From contig VTPC01000021.1 of assembly GCA_011009095.1 (NCBI GenBank), positions 1 to 64,000 on the forward strand: 64,000 nucleotides of DNA, given 5' to 3'. The notes under the pieces are model-generated. The model did no database searches. It saw nothing but the letters and a program-made list of their open reading frames with translations, and was not told the origin of the DNA. Positions 35,201-45,110 of this stretch are shown piece after piece. The DNA is from Ignelater luminosus. Lineage: Eukaryota; Arthropoda; Insecta; Coleoptera; Elateridae. The position numbers and the translations under genes are program-made. The first letter of the stretch is position 1, and each line of letters begins with the position of its first letter.

Positions 35201-38200
35201 CAGAGTAATGTTTACAATTTTCAAAATCAAAACGCAAATCCACGCGCCAACAAAATTTCATTTGGTGCTATAGGCATCTATGAAGAGCGATCTCAGGTTA
35301 ACCCTCGGTTCGGAGTGGATTCAGACAGCTGTTATTCAGGTTAACCTGGGTAACGCAGTAAATCCGGATGCAATATGAGGTTTTGGATTAAATATAAATC
35401 GCATCTAAATGCCCATCATTCAGTAGTTTTAATCATTAATCTTACACTAAGACAGATACAAAAATCTTTAAGATTTGATATTCATAATTTCTACTTATAA
35501 AGAGTCTTTTAACTAATACAAAATAATAATTAAAACTGTATTGCTTGCCATTCTTTCACTAAATGTAACGTCGCGCCCTTAAGAGCCGACTCAAATAACT
35601 CAACTTACCTAGCTGAATGGCAGGTAACTCAGATCACCGTCCGATAATCTGCTGCGGTAAACACCCCAAACGACGGTTAAAGTTAACTCGATGCATTAAT
35701 TAATCCAAGATCACACTGCGTTCTAATTTGAAGACTGAAGATTTTTTACCATTTCTGAGCTTAATATGGTGTTTATGGCAGTGCTGAATTCTGCATGAAG
35801 GTTTGCTAAGCTTGAATAATGAATATCAAAGAGAAAGATTCTCTACTTGTGCACTGACCAACAAACTTGGCGCACATTTGTTTTACGAAAAATATGTCAA
35901 ATATGTTTCCATCCTTGCAGCAATACCTTCTGCAGTTCGAGTATTTACGTATTTTCTTACTGCATAATTTTAGATGCTCAATTGAATTTTCCCAATAAAA
36001 AGTAAAGCTTTAAAACACAGTCTTGCGTTATCTACAGGTCGCAGGTTTTGTTATATCACATTTAGAATTTTCACCACAAACCATAACGGATTCACCTTTG
36101 AACTAGCCACTTTCAGTAATTTCATAGTTAGCATAACATTCGGCTCGTCGTCTCCAGACTCTCTGTTATCCGTCTGCAATGTATAGATTGAAACGCGATT
36201 CATCAGAAAAGAGTAATCTTTGCTAATTTTCAACATGCCAATTTATATATTTAGAAACAAAATTTAATCCAATTACTCACTTTTTGTAGAACAACCAAAA
36301 CATTTTCTAAGACATCTGAAGTTGAGGTGTTATAACATTTGGGCTGTTATTTTGTGATCACGTATCATCTTTTGCTGTAATCTGCTGCATATGGTCCAGT
36401 TCTCTTCTTTTGGCAACGCTTCTAGTTTCTCAAAAGCCTCCTGATACTGTTGACTGGTGGACAACAAAATGATTTGCGTATTCCTGCGTTCTTCCATCTT
36501 TCAAAAACGTTCGTGCGCAAACTGCGTTATCCCACTTAAAAATGGCCAGATAATCTTTATTTGGTGCCATACAATTTATTTTTTTCAACACAGAACAAAA
36601 ACCTTAGTGCAGACCTCTTATAAACTGTGCCTTTTCTTCACTGCTGTTATTTTAAATCAACTATTCTGACAGATATCTACTGTTCTAGGTTATACTTATT
36701 TTAAGCATGTAACTTATTTTAAGTGTTAGCCTAGGTATTACATTTTACACTTTCTCTTAGTAATGGCTCTGATTATTTAACAATTTACTATATCGTTAGC
36801 ATCAGATGGATAGGTGACAATTATGTAAATATTTGACTTTGATGTACACTGTAGTCTTGTGAATTAATTTGAAATAAAAATATCTAGTCAAGTATTTACT
36901 AAAAACCTTGAGTGGCGCAGATGCAGGCATTTTTGGAATACAAGGTATAGAAGTTTTCGTAAGATATTAAAAAGATTGTTAACAAAGAAACAAAACGCTT
37001 TGTAATATCCGTAAATAACGTCAACAACTATTAAAAACTGTTGGCATAAAAACGAGTTTTGAGGTTTTTTTAGACACTATGCTAAACTAAATCCATTACT
37101 AACAGAAAAATTGAAGAGCTTTTAAAAAATTGTATGGGACAATATCAAGTTAAAGGGACAGCACTTTTTAACGCAATTATAATTAGAGATACACTTAAAC
37201 GCAAAATTAAAGGATCATAAAAATATGATTATTTTTTTGATAAGACTACTTTTAAAGCAGCTGTTTATGTAACTGTTTACAGTTCCTAAAATAATTGTTT
37301 TAGGGACAAGTTCCTAAAATAGTTGTTTAGGGTCTGCTAGTATTTTATGGGCTAATCTTGTTTTGTTTCTAAGTAACACTTAGCAACAGTAACAAGCATT
37401 GCAAATACAGTATGAATAAATTAAGTAGAGAATTAGATAGGCAACCCATTTTGCACATACATGCATTATACAGTAGAGTGGAGTGAAATCGCCCGAAAGA
37501 AAATTTGTTAGGTTAGAATTTCAAATAGTGCGGAAAAGTTGTGTATGCATAAGTGTAACTTACTGTATAAATTATAAAATACTTGAAAGTTTTCTTCAGG
37601 GTCTCCAGACCCATCGAATATTTTAAGGAAAGTGTAGTAACAATACATCATGATGAAACACAATAGTTAAATTAAAAATTAACCCACTATGAAAAGTGTC
37701 TCTCATAGCTAATATATAAAAGTACAAATCAAAATTAACATTTTATAAAGATTGACTGCTGAACCGCAGATCTTAAAGTATGTATTGTTTTTCGACAAAG
37801 TAATATTCAATAAATATGGGTCCCTGAACAGGCATAATTGTCATTACAATGCCCAGACGAATGCACACTGGATTAGACATACTCGTTTTCAAAGAGTTTA
37901 CAGTGTGAATGCGTGGTATGGTATACTTGAAGATTTCATTATAGATCCAGATTTGTTTGAAAGCTGTTTAGATGGGGAAATGTATCTAGAATTTTTAATC
38001 AACCATTTTCTTGTACTTTTGAAAGGCATTCCGCCTAATACAAAGGATGTTGTTTGAAAATGATGGCGCACCTGTCCATTTTCATGTAAATGTAAAAAAT
38101 TACTTAAATCTAAACTTCATTAACTAACTAATTGCAAGAGGAGCAGATCATCTCTAGCCTCCACGTAGTCCCGATTTTACCCCTTTGAACTTTTTTGTGG

Positions 38201-41200
38201 GGAACGATGTGAACCAACAATCCATAGATAATAAACAAAACCTATGAGAAAGAATAATCTAGTCATGCTAGACAATTAACCCTGAAATGCTAGCTCGTAT
38301 CAGAAACTCTATGCGGATGCGAATTGAACTGTGTGAACAAAAAGGCAAGAAGAATTCTGAACATCTACTGCGTCCCTACTTTTTATTTAATTTTAATTTT
38401 TTTGTTTGACATGATTTACATTATTATTAGAAATACAAAACAACAGAACAACACCATCTCTATTTATTTAAAAAAAACTTCTAGATAACCAAAATGTTTA
38501 TAAAATAATTGAACATGCAGTGCGTGTTGCCTGCCTAGTTATTTCGACTTCATTTATTAGTACCGTATATGCAAAATTATAAATTTCCAACGTTTTATTA
38601 AATTCGTAAGTAGGTTTACTGAATAATATTGTGTTTAACTCGGACCACTCGGACCAAAGCGATTTTGCGGACACACCGGGGGTAGTTCCTCGCCTCGTCT
38701 GTTATAGTATTTCTAGCTAGTCCGCAAAATTATCACTTTGGGGCCTTGTTAAACAAATATGTATTGTATTATTAATAATACCTTTGCTGACTTGTAATAC
38801 AGCGCATTGCGCAAAACTGTCTACACTATGTCGATATACACTTCACTAGCTCTATCGCTCCTGGTAAGACAAAGTCTAGATTTACCATTAGTTAGTAAGT
38901 TTGCTTATTGTTTATTAACCCTAGTCTAGATGATTACCTGCAAAGCAGAGCTTTGTGGAGTTATGACATAAAAATTGGATCTACGACAATATGTCTTACA
39001 CTTACTCTAACTTTATGCAGCCTTTGTATTGCGATATCGTGACTGATTACACCTCAGGTGGTCAGCTGAAGGTCATTTTTTAACAAATGAGCAGTGATAA
39101 ATCCCTTAACTTTTGTTTAACAGTCAGATCATGATTTTCGCAGGTTGTAACTTTCCCCTTAACTCTCGTTTACATCTTTTGTCACGATTCAGTGTTAATG
39201 GGGGTTGTCATAATACTCTAGATATTGCGAATCTTGCAGTAACGTCTTCTTATTTTTCAAGAAATTGTGTTTGACTAGTACCTACCATTTGGTTTGACCT
39301 ACGTCAATGCAACGCTGTCCATAGCAAGGCAATAGAAAAATTTCTGAAACAAAACATCTTCGCGTTTTTGTCGTAGTTTGCATAGCGCAGTATTACATTG
39401 TCATTTGGAATTTTATTATTTTTTATTATAGCTGCAGAAGGTGGTAAAAATCCTGTATCTTCTTGTGTCACGACTTTTTGATCCCTTAATTCCGCATTGA
39501 TGTGAATAAACACACCTCCGTTGCGCTAGATAGTTTTATTTTTGAAGAGTATCAAGTTTAAAGCTTTGTTTATTGTATAGAGCATATATTGTACGCGTAG
39601 AAATGTAAACGTTGAGATTATTTATCCCAACACAACCAATCTTCTTACTAGATCTTGTAATTGACACACATAAGTCATTTTTTATTTGTTTACATTGAGG
39701 ACAGCTATTAACTAAACTTAGTATAGAGGCCCATAAGTACACTTAATGGATAAAAACTATTTATAGATAAAATATGATCTAGGAGCGTTGTATGGTCTAT
39801 TTGTACGAGAAAGAATGTGGCAATGTAGCTTTCACATCAGGCTAGGCTTGACGCATGAAACGAAAGGACGAAATGAAGAAAGGCCAAGACTAATAGACTT
39901 ATTTGTTTAAAATAATATTAAAAATTCTAGTCTAGGCTATGTATATTTTGCTGTCCGTATACCATGTTTCCTGTGCCCGAGCACGTTTCTGCGGATTGTT
40001 TATTTTTATCTTTTATAATTTTTTGTGTACTAAGGAGCATTTGAAGTACTTATGACTTGACGAAAAGCACAATCGTATATAATTCTGCGCTATCTGTTTA
40101 ATGACCAAACTAAAATAAACTTGATGCATCAAGCAAACATTTCATTGCAGATTTGCAGTTTCAGTGCAAGAGGGCTAGAAGACTCGATCATGTCGAAAGC
40201 TTTTGATCTTCTGATTGTAAATTTGTTAGATTTATTAGAACAAGTAACAAAAAAAAAAGATAAAAGTTACTCTTAATAAGAAACATTTTATCTCCTGAAA
40301 AACGTAATTCAGTCAAAAAACCCATGTTGTTTAGTAGACCTGATCAGCTCTATTGGTCAAACGAAATCCAATTAGTCTGTTATGTCCTTTCAAAAAGCCC
40401 GACTGGAACAAAAAAGTGCAATTGGGTTGAATGCCTCATCTTTCAGTTTCGAATTTCTGATAATGTGAATGTGAAAAACCTAATACAGGCTCAAAAAGGC
40501 CAAGAAATAGCCTAAATATCAATTCTGTGCGGATCATCACCTTTATGCATGCCAACGAAATACAAAATCAGAATCAAAGTCCACAATGTGATAACAAACA
40601 ATTCTGGAAGAGTTTAGAAGAAGATTGCCTGTCCGGAAAAACCCGACTGGTTCAACAGAGAGTCCCATTTAGAAAGTAAAATTAGTTCTAAATGAACAAC
40701 TGACTTAACATTTTGTTGTATTAACTTAAAAACACTAATGTAAATGTCATGGGTCATACGCAGGTTGCTCAAAATAACCCGCTATCCTGAAATGCTAAAT
40801 TTATAAAAAGCCGTAAAGATTAGATTACTAAGCTTATAACGTATAGCTCAGCTGGCCCAAAAAGGCGATTAGCTTGAGCAAAATAATTTGTCTTCAAATT
40901 TCCACTAGAGAAATACAAATGTATGTAATGACTTACCTCCAGAAGTTATGTGGTTAACTTTACTAACACCCTGGATATGACATAAGAGCAATAATTAACG
41001 GCCAAGGCATCAAATTTTAGCTTTGAGAGCTCATTTTTTAAATACAGATCAACTGAAGTCTAAAAAGCATCACAGTAAGCAAAAAGAAATTTTATGCAGG
41101 ATGCTCTCAAAAAATAATGTTGATTTTCGCATCAATGGCGGAATAGGGAGTAGGTATATTATTAAACTATTATTTAACACATAAGTTTAAAAATGCAGTT

Positions 41201-42997
41201 TTTAATTATTTCTAAAAGTATAGTTTTGATAAAAGCCTCATATGAAAGGTTATTGTCTAATTTCATACTGATAAAGAGCAAAATCGAGTTGAGGTTAACC
41301 CACCAGGTCTTTCAGTCATTTAATATTGCATTTATGGCAAAAGGCAAAATATTAACAACATGCCTAAACAAGGTCTATTTTTAAATGAGAAAAACTACAC
41401 AGTAATTTGCATATTTTGATTTTACTTGTAGTTAGTCTGTGGATAACCTGCTCCTGATGTTAGGCTCGTTTCAGTTAACGTATTAACATATCGTACTTTT
41501 AATATTGCTTTTTTTTCTGGTACTTGTAAAATTTAATAACTCTTAGAATAATGACGCAAAAGGGATATGAGAAATGAGCATAAAGTTAGTGAGAAGAAAT
41601 TTGGCAAGAGACTAAGATTAATATAATAGCTACTTAAGGAAAAGTAAAGAAACAAACTGATAAAATAACACTTTTATGACTAAAACATGGAAAAAATATT
41701 CTAGAAGGTAGGTTAGTGGTCTAGGCTAATTTTATTTCGTTCACCTAGATAATTAAAGACCTTCACAGAAGATTTATGTACAGTAAAGAAGAAACTTGTA
41801 TTTTGTACGCAATTATGGTTTGTACAGGATTATTCTTATATTTAACCTTTTCCGTGTTGGAAGAAAACTAGTTAACTTGCTCTAATGGAAAAGATTTTAA
41901 TTTTAGCAGATAAGTGTATACTTTAGGATAATATTCGGTATTAAAATTAGTAACTTGCAGATTCACATATTATCAACGCTTAAAAGAGATGTAATCTATA
42001 CTTTTATCTGTTGAAACATTTTTGTTTATTTTTAAATTTTATTATTCCAATTTCATTAACTACGCACTCAAACCATTTACATTTTTAACTAACAAGGTAC
42101 ATTTATCTACAGCTTTAATAACAGAATTAAATATTTAAAAATGTTTTACCTGTTGCCGTGTTTCCACCAACCAGCATATAACTTGCATCAGCATTCTCCC
42201 TAATGACATCTAAAACTTCGTTAACGGTAAAAACTTTCATCCATTTAGACGTTCCAAAATCATAAAAATGAGGTTTAAACTTATGACAAGGGATTGCACA
42301 CAAAGATTGACATTTCCCTTGTGTTTTCTTGCAAACAGGGATGTCTTCGATATCTGGATATGTTCCAATGATATCGAGTGAAGCATCTTTTGCTAAAGAT
42401 TTAAAAGCTGACAATATGGATCTATAACCCGTACATCGACATATATTTCCTCCAAAAGAATTTTCAACGTCTAGCATAGTAAAATTTCCCGTTTCGTACA
42501 TTGCGTACATATTCATGATCATTCCTGATGAGCAAAATCCACATTGGGTGCCGCTAAATTGAACCAAGGCTTTTTGAACTGGATGATAGCCTGTTTGTTG
42601 GTTTCCAATTGCTTCTGAGGTATGGATTTTCCAACCGGAACATAAATATATTGGAACCAAGCACTGTTGAAATTTTATTTTAGTTATCTTTACGGAAAAT
42701 TACTACAAAAGTATAAGCTCACAGAATTAGCAGCAAAAATGACTTCACGGTTGGTTACAGGATCCATTACTGTTACAGCAACAATGCAGGTTCCACATCC
42801 CCCTTCGAAACACATATTTTTAGTTCCTTTTAAATGGGATTTCTCTCGAAGGTATTCGTTTAGGGTGGTTTCCGGCGTGACATCAGCAGTTTTAACTGGA
42901 ATTAAAAAAAATGATTAAACATTAATGCTTTTATTTTTTAATATAATTGTTACCTGTATGTTCTTCATCGCGTATAAAAAATTTAACCTCGTGTGAT
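17142..42997 (-). CDS. AOX: Aldehyde oxidase, partial multi-exon gene (8 exons seen; 5' and 3' ends missing)
   Basis: This is a molybdo-flavoenzyme of the xanthine oxidase family that oxidises aldehydes (in insects often odorant or xenobiotic aldehydes) to acids. Joining 42997-42954, 42895-42723, 42663-42150, 18488-18262, 18207-17914, 17844-17557, 17497-17323 and 17260-17142 on the minus strand gives one open frame of about 611 codons. Every junction is GT..AG and every phase matches. In order it holds the plant-type [2Fe-2S] domain, the second [2Fe-2S] domain, the FAD domain and the beginning of the molybdopterin domain. GNTATG followed by VYRR, and VPVRNTGTLAGN, fit insect aldehyde oxidase better than xanthine dehydrogenase. 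The full family length is about 1250-1300 residues, so about half is missing. Insect AOX genes usually occur in tandem clusters, so the paralogue number cannot be assigned. No inactivating change is seen in the visible exons. Confidence 0.9.
17323..17497 (-). CDS. AOX: Aldehyde oxidase exon 8 (linker to molybdopterin domain)
   Basis: This 175-bp exon begins after CCTACAG in phase 0 with FILSITPDDKISPRN. It contains LRPVSKGSQDY, the conserved R-P-x-S-x-G-x-Q-x-Y linker between the FAD and molybdopterin domains. It ends PKLEALAQCTG, splitting the glycine codon, with donor GTATTG. The intron to exon 9 is 62 bp. Confidence 0.88.
17557..17844 (-). CDS. AOX: Aldehyde oxidase exon 7 (end of FAD domain)
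   Basis: This 288-bp exon is in phase 0 at both ends, with acceptor TTCTTAAAG and donor GTAAGT. It encodes IMPRAQNAHALVNAGFLLKL, the conserved FAD-domain C-terminal subdomain, then RIVYGSINPSF and a LPDPDPVFRRKLAIALCYK ending. The frame stays open a few codons past the donor before a stop, and that stretch should not be counted as protein. Confidence 0.9.
17914..18207 (-). CDS. AOX: Aldehyde oxidase exon 6 (FAD domain)
   Basis: This 294-bp exon is in phase 0 at both ends. It begins TGTLAGNIFTKHEYHEFPSD, the strongly conserved FAD-domain stretch that follows VPVRN in insect aldehyde oxidases, then LMFETAGA. It ends in SYKxMPR context at YESYK, with donor GTAACA. The reading frame runs on into the 69-bp intron (17913-17845), so a naive translation fuses a false hydrophobic segment between exons 6 and 7. 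Confidence 0.9.
18262..18488 (-). CDS. AOX: Aldehyde oxidase exon 5 (FAD domain)
   Basis: This 227-bp exon starts after TTGTTTCAG and completes the split glycine: G|VYRRTKNPDIYIDI. That motif is typical of insect aldehyde oxidases right after the GNT flavin loop. It continues through a helix-rich stretch (MSLTDAMALFYQL) to HIDLIANVPVRN. The donor is GTACGT and the end is phase 0. It lies 23.7 kb from exon 4, but the phase (1 + 2 bases) and the family order match exactly, which is the main argument that the two exon groups are one gene. Confidence 0.9.
18489..21400. other. Start of 23.7 kb AOX intron, no recognised element
   Basis: AT-rich intron sequence; no coding similarity seen on either strand. 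Confidence 0.5.
21400..24570. other. Less AT-rich, purine-skewed tract of unknown origin
   Basis: Base composition shifts here, and 23330-24360 is notably A/G-rich on the plus strand (GAGAGAGCAAGAGAAAGAG-like runs), as in decayed retroelement coding strands. Open frames at 21614-21799, 21813-22082 and 22191-22397 are short and match no family I recognise. No terminal repeats were found. It may be an old element too decayed to read. Confidence 0.35.
24570..28440. other. No recognised gene (AT-rich intron sequence)
   Basis: About 3.9 kb with long A/T runs and scattered short frames only. I can support no element here. Confidence 0.45.
30113..30120. repeat. Left 8-bp target-site duplication
   Basis: TTGTACAT directly precedes the left end of the nested transposon. 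The right copy at 31958-31965 is TTGCACAT, 7 of 8 identical. Confidence 0.75.
30121..31957 (-). mobile_element. Nested DNA transposon with about 230-bp TIRs and 8-bp target duplication
   Basis: The left end TAGGGTGGGCC (30121) and the right end GTCCCACCCTG (to 31957) are inverted copies. The similarity runs inward to about 30360 and 31735 (GGAAAAGTTGCGAATTGGGG, ATCTTCCGGTCGCGCATG, TAATAGC(C/T)CAAATTCTT). The 8-bp flanks TTGTACAT / TTGCACAT are a target duplication. The element interrupts a Mutator-like transposase pseudogene whose reading resumes on the far side, which independently fixes the borders. CA(G)GGTGGG ends and an 8-bp duplication recall hAT or P-like groups, but such long TIRs and this gene do not fit a group that I can name. 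It encodes one decayed gene (30420-31480). Confidence 0.85.
30420..31480 (-). pseudogene. Repeat-associated insect protein (HSKWLTT-type) inside the nested transposon, decayed
   Basis: The minus strand reads ELPFRHLFQYLDGKSTGPKS (about 31365-31300), SDSLKSIGCQIPTIDSSRLS and a dense core HSKWLTTVNRTLRLYLSEEI (about 31105-31050). MPMWFSFKTSK and SRYLPENLRNIVL follow. Past a stop comes AFFAHPEHLMLAMTQDN, and out of frame PVHTQAVEQYLKLVTEAS (about 30555-30500). I know this block order from many uncharacterised, multi-copy proteins of insects and cnidarians. Its catalytic chemistry is unknown to me. Lying between TIRs with a target duplication, it is most simply the transposase. The family is usually several hundred residues; this copy has at least one stop and two frameshifts. 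Confidence 0.65.
31958..31965. repeat. Right 8-bp target-site duplication
   Basis: TTGCACAT, matching the left TTGTACAT at 30113-30120 with one transition. Confidence 0.75.
32945..34615. other. No recognised gene
   Basis: This presumably includes the 5' end of the Mutator-like element (terminal repeats not found). A CACCCTGTATA motif near 33570 resembles a MITE end. Otherwise AT-rich. Confidence 0.4.
34620..34676. repeat. Near-perfect 25-bp hairpin with a 7-nt loop
   Basis: The arm 34620-34644 pairs with 34652-34676 at 24 of 25 positions (one T/C difference); the loop is CTTATAT. This is an AT-rich cruciform-capable site and a possible MITE remnant. Confidence 0.75.
35294..35346. repeat. 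Two copies of palindromic CAGGTTAACC, 43 bp apart
   Basis: CAGGTTAACC occurs at 35294-35303 and 35337-35346 inside a locally GC-richer block (35220-35390). A second such block lies at 35565-35700. The meaning is unknown; it could be a subterminal repeat of an element whose ends I could not define. Confidence 0.4.
35880..36572 (-). pseudogene. Tc1-like transposase fossil
   Basis: The minus strand from ATG at 36572 gives MAPNKDYLAIFKWDN, then a helix-turn-helix with HQSTVSGGF and ETRSVAKRREL (36500-36420). Further on, DYSFLMNRVSIYTLQTDNRE (36220-36150) is the decayed W..V.F.DES.F first catalytic motif, where the DES aspartate is lost. NPLWFVV corresponds to SVMVWG, and ENSIEHLKL (about 35990) to the NPIEHLW motif near the third catalytic residue. 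Several stops are present, and no TIRs were identified. Confidence 0.6.
36600..37755. other. No recognised gene
   Basis: AT-rich. Part may belong to the 5' portion of the transposon fossil starting at 37760. Confidence 0.35.
37760..38400 (+). pseudogene. Mariner-related transposase fossil (DUF4817-associated type), C-terminal two thirds
   Basis: The plus strand encodes YVLFFDKVIFNKYGSLNRHN and then HYNAQTNAHWIRHTRFQRVY, a decayed first catalytic block (DES reduced to FDK). SVNAWYGILEDFIIDPDLF and GEMYLEFLINHF follow. After a frame change come NDGAPVHFHVNVKNYLNLNF (second catalytic Asp retained), PPRSPDFTPLNFF (third catalytic region) and, near 38310-38400, RIELCEQKGKKNSEHLL with the PYFLFNF tail. 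These are the blocks of a transposase family very common in insect genomes. Several stops and frameshifts make it inactive. Confidence 0.72.
38651..38745. repeat. Fold-back repeat with GC-rich stem
   Basis: GGACCAAAGCGATTTTGCGG at 38651-38672 pairs with 38720-38745 (TCCGCAAAATTATCACTTTG..). Weaker inverted similarity reaches outward to AATAATA..GTTTAAC / GTTAAAC..TATTATT (38620-38785). The loop is 47 bp. Likely a small non-autonomous DNA element. Confidence 0.6.
38790..42149. other. 5' part of the giant AOX intron, no recognised element
   Basis: Short open frames at 39304-39742 and 40324-40515 match nothing I know. A sequence like CCCGACTGG is repeated near 40397 and 40645. No exon with proper splice sites and phase was found. 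Confidence 0.4.
42150..42663 (-). CDS. AOX: Aldehyde oxidase exon 4 ([2Fe-2S] II domain and start of FAD domain)
   Basis: This 514-bp exon opens with CLVPIYLCSGWKIHT, so it provides the fourth cysteine of cluster I. It then carries QCGFCSSGMIMNMY and GGNICRCTGYR, the C-x2-C and C-x-C ligands of the second [2Fe-2S] cluster in its four-helix domain. A variable linker with several cysteines follows (residues about 105-130 of the exon). The exon ends in the FAD-binding loop LVGGNTATG, splitting the last glycine codon. The methionine before VPIY is internal and is not a start codon. The donor GTAAAA opens the 23.7 kb intron. Confidence 0.92.
42723..42895 (-). CDS. AOX: Aldehyde oxidase exon 3 ([2Fe-2S] cluster I ligands)
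   Basis: This 173-bp exon encodes KTADVTPETTLNEYLRE and then MCFEGGCGTC, which supplies the first three cysteines of the plant-type [2Fe-2S] cluster. It ends AANS. The fourth cysteine is the first codon of the next exon, giving NS|CLVP, the conserved junction in this family. The next intron is only 59 bp (GTGAGC..CAACAG, 42722-42664). The frame stays open past the donor into the intron, which can mislead gene finders into extending the exon. Confidence 0.9.
42954..42997 (-). CDS. AOX: Aldehyde oxidase exon 2 (start of the first [2Fe-2S] domain)
   Basis: This is a 44-bp exon with acceptor TTTTCAG before 42997 and donor GTAACA after 42954. Read with one leading base belonging to a split codon, it gives SHEVKFFIRDEEHT, the usual first beta strands of the ferredoxin-like domain in this family. 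The final G completes a valine codon with the next exon. Because it begins mid-codon, an upstream exon carrying the start codon is required. It was not found nearby. The other open frame through this exon does not continue into the next exon with family-like sequence. Confidence 0.78.
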
Positions 42998-42999
42998 CT

Positions 43000-44030
43000 G
43001 AAAATAAAATTACAATAAACAATTAAACTTACGTAACCTTCTATATATGGTATACCACGAATTGTAAATGATATCGTTAGTGTGTGTGTGTGGGTACAAC
43101 AAAAATATAATTTAAACCAGCAATGAATGTTTTAAAAGTACGGTTTACAGTGACAGGATGATTAACTACCAACTACCGGTGTAATGCTTGTATAGTTATT
43201 TAGTTGTTTCACTCCTGGCATTATAAATTACAATGATGTTGCACGAGTAAACAATTTTTTAATATGTTGTTTTATAAAAATGAGCACATATTCGTGTTAC
43301 GCAACATTTTTCCAAAGTGTCATTGGGTGTGCATTTTCTAATTTTGTTTTAATTATTGTTTTACGTCTGTTACATTGACTTCTAGGCCAAGTTTAGTTTT
43401 TTGATTAAATAGTTCTGTATCACTGTATTATATAATTACTCGAAGGACAATCTCAGATTGTTGTTACTTTAAAATAGGTTTTTTGCGTATTAGAATCCGG
43501 AGTTTTATTGTTGATGTGTTTTATTAACAAAGTCACAGTAACGAATTTAATTCCATTAGTCATCTGCTTTATAATAAAGAAGAAATTGCTGCAAACCAAA
43601 CAACTTTGTAAAGTACCTTAACTAGGAATAAATAATGTAAATAAACTCTCAAGATTTCTAGAACGGCATGCAATTTGGAATTGAATGATTACAACGTACT
43701 GAGAGAGGCCAAAAATTTTATGTCCAATTACAAGGTCAGTGTTCATGTGTTCAAATGCATCAAGACTTTAACATCGATACATCTAATATTGTGGCAACGA
43801 AAGCAATTAGAAGTTGAACTTCTAGATTCACAGTAAAAGTACAAAACGAAACATTGGAATAATCATTCATAGGTATCGTTCAACGAAATTTTCTGAACAC
43901 GAAAGAAATCCCAACCAGCAAATCTTCAAATTTCTTAACCTTCACCTTAATCAATAATCGCCAATTTGCGTGGGTAACGGCACTGTGTCTTCTTTGACTT
44001 CAGTTCAAAATGCATTATAAAAGTTTCCAA
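43000..44030. other. Region upstream of AOX exon 2, start exon not located
   Basis: The first coding exon should lie at higher coordinates, but no ATG followed by a GT donor in the right phase stands out. A short GT microsatellite sits at 43078-43091. Confidence 0.4.
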
Positions 44031-44035
44031 ACTGA

Positions 44036-45110
44036 TTGCAACTAGACGTAGTGAGAGAGATACTCGCTAGTATACCTTGTACTGTCTTATTGATTCACTT
44101 ACAAGCACAGGTAGATAAAGAGCTAATTTTCAAAGGTAGAGCGCGACAGATAAGTGAGGGGCTAGGGTTAAAAGGAAGGGAGGTGGAAAGTAAGGTGGAC
44201 ATAGGAGAAATAGGGCATCCAGCAGACATGGGGAAATTTTAGTTTAGGGTTAGGGATGGAGAGGAACAAGAAGATGATGATGCAATTCAGTTTTATACAG
44301 ATGGGTCAAGAATGGATGATGGGAAAGCAGGGGCTGCATATGTAATGTACAATGAAGGGAGGGAAATAACGAGTGGAGCTCCATTTTCCAGTGTGAGCTC
44401 CTCGCCATTAGAGAAGCATTAACATTCATAGGGGATAATGATTTTGCATTTGGAGAGTGTACATTAAATAGTGATAGTAAGTCAGCTTTAATAGCGTTAG
44501 AGGGTATGAGAAACCCAACTAGGTTGCAGGCACAAACATGGCAGGTATACAAGGAAGTAGTGGATAGGGTTAGGTTAAGGGTAAGGTGGGTTAAAGCACA
44601 TGCAGGAACAGAGAGGAATAAAAAGGCAGGTGAGCTAGCAAAACAGGCAGTGTTAGAAGAAGGAACGGAGACGGTGTTAGACACCGTCCCTAGAACATTA
44701 GTAAAGAGAAGGTTAAGGGAAGAGGTAATAGAGTTATGGGATGATAAGTGGAGTTGCGCCAACACAGGTAGGCCAGTGGTAAGGTTTATTCAGAAGATGG
44801 GGATCAGAGCTAAAATAGGAAAATTAAATAGGGACGTAGTACAACTAATTACAGGACATGGGAACTTTAGATCATACTTAGTAAATATAGGGAAAATACC
44901 TATAGATGAGATAAAATATGTGTGCGGAGAAGGGGAAGAAAATGTAGAACATGTGCTTTTCAAGTGTAGGATAGAACAACAGGCTAGAGACGAAGGGGAT
45001 AGGAGATTAGTTAGGGCTGGACATAGATAGTGAGTGGAACTACAGATATTTGCAAGGCAGGTGCAGAGGTTAAAGGTATCAAGGGAGACTTAGGGCTTAA
45101 CAACAGGTTT
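44036..45110 (+). pseudogene. RNase H-bearing LINE, C-terminal part of ORF2
   Basis: The plus strand holds a linker, then an RNase H domain: IQFYTDGSRMDDGKAGAAYV (D1), ELLAIREALTF (E, after a frame change near 44395), LNSDSKSALIAL (D2) and RVRWVKAHAGTERNKKAGEL (H...N in place of H...D). The frame 44506-45030 is open through GHGNFRSYLVNIG and a zinc finger, YVCGEGEENVEHVLFKCR. RNase H of this kind removes RNA from the RNA/DNA hybrid during target-primed reverse transcription and is typical of the I/LOA groups. The reverse transcriptase itself is absent (5' truncation). The coding strand is strongly purine-rich, unlike its surroundings. The usual last active-site Asp appears as Gly/Glu, so this copy is probably inactive. 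Confidence 0.78.

Noticed and set aside
42667-42918. Plus-strand frame opposite AOX exon 3
   Set aside because: Antisense shadow of a well-supported exon.
43027-43060. GTAAGT upstream of AOX exon 2 as donor of the start exon
   Set aside because: The implied intron would be about 35 bp, and no in-frame ATG precedes it closely.
44250-44765. 171-codon minus-strand frame
   Set aside because: It is antisense to the RNase H domain, and the serine/leucine richness follows from the purine-rich sense strand.
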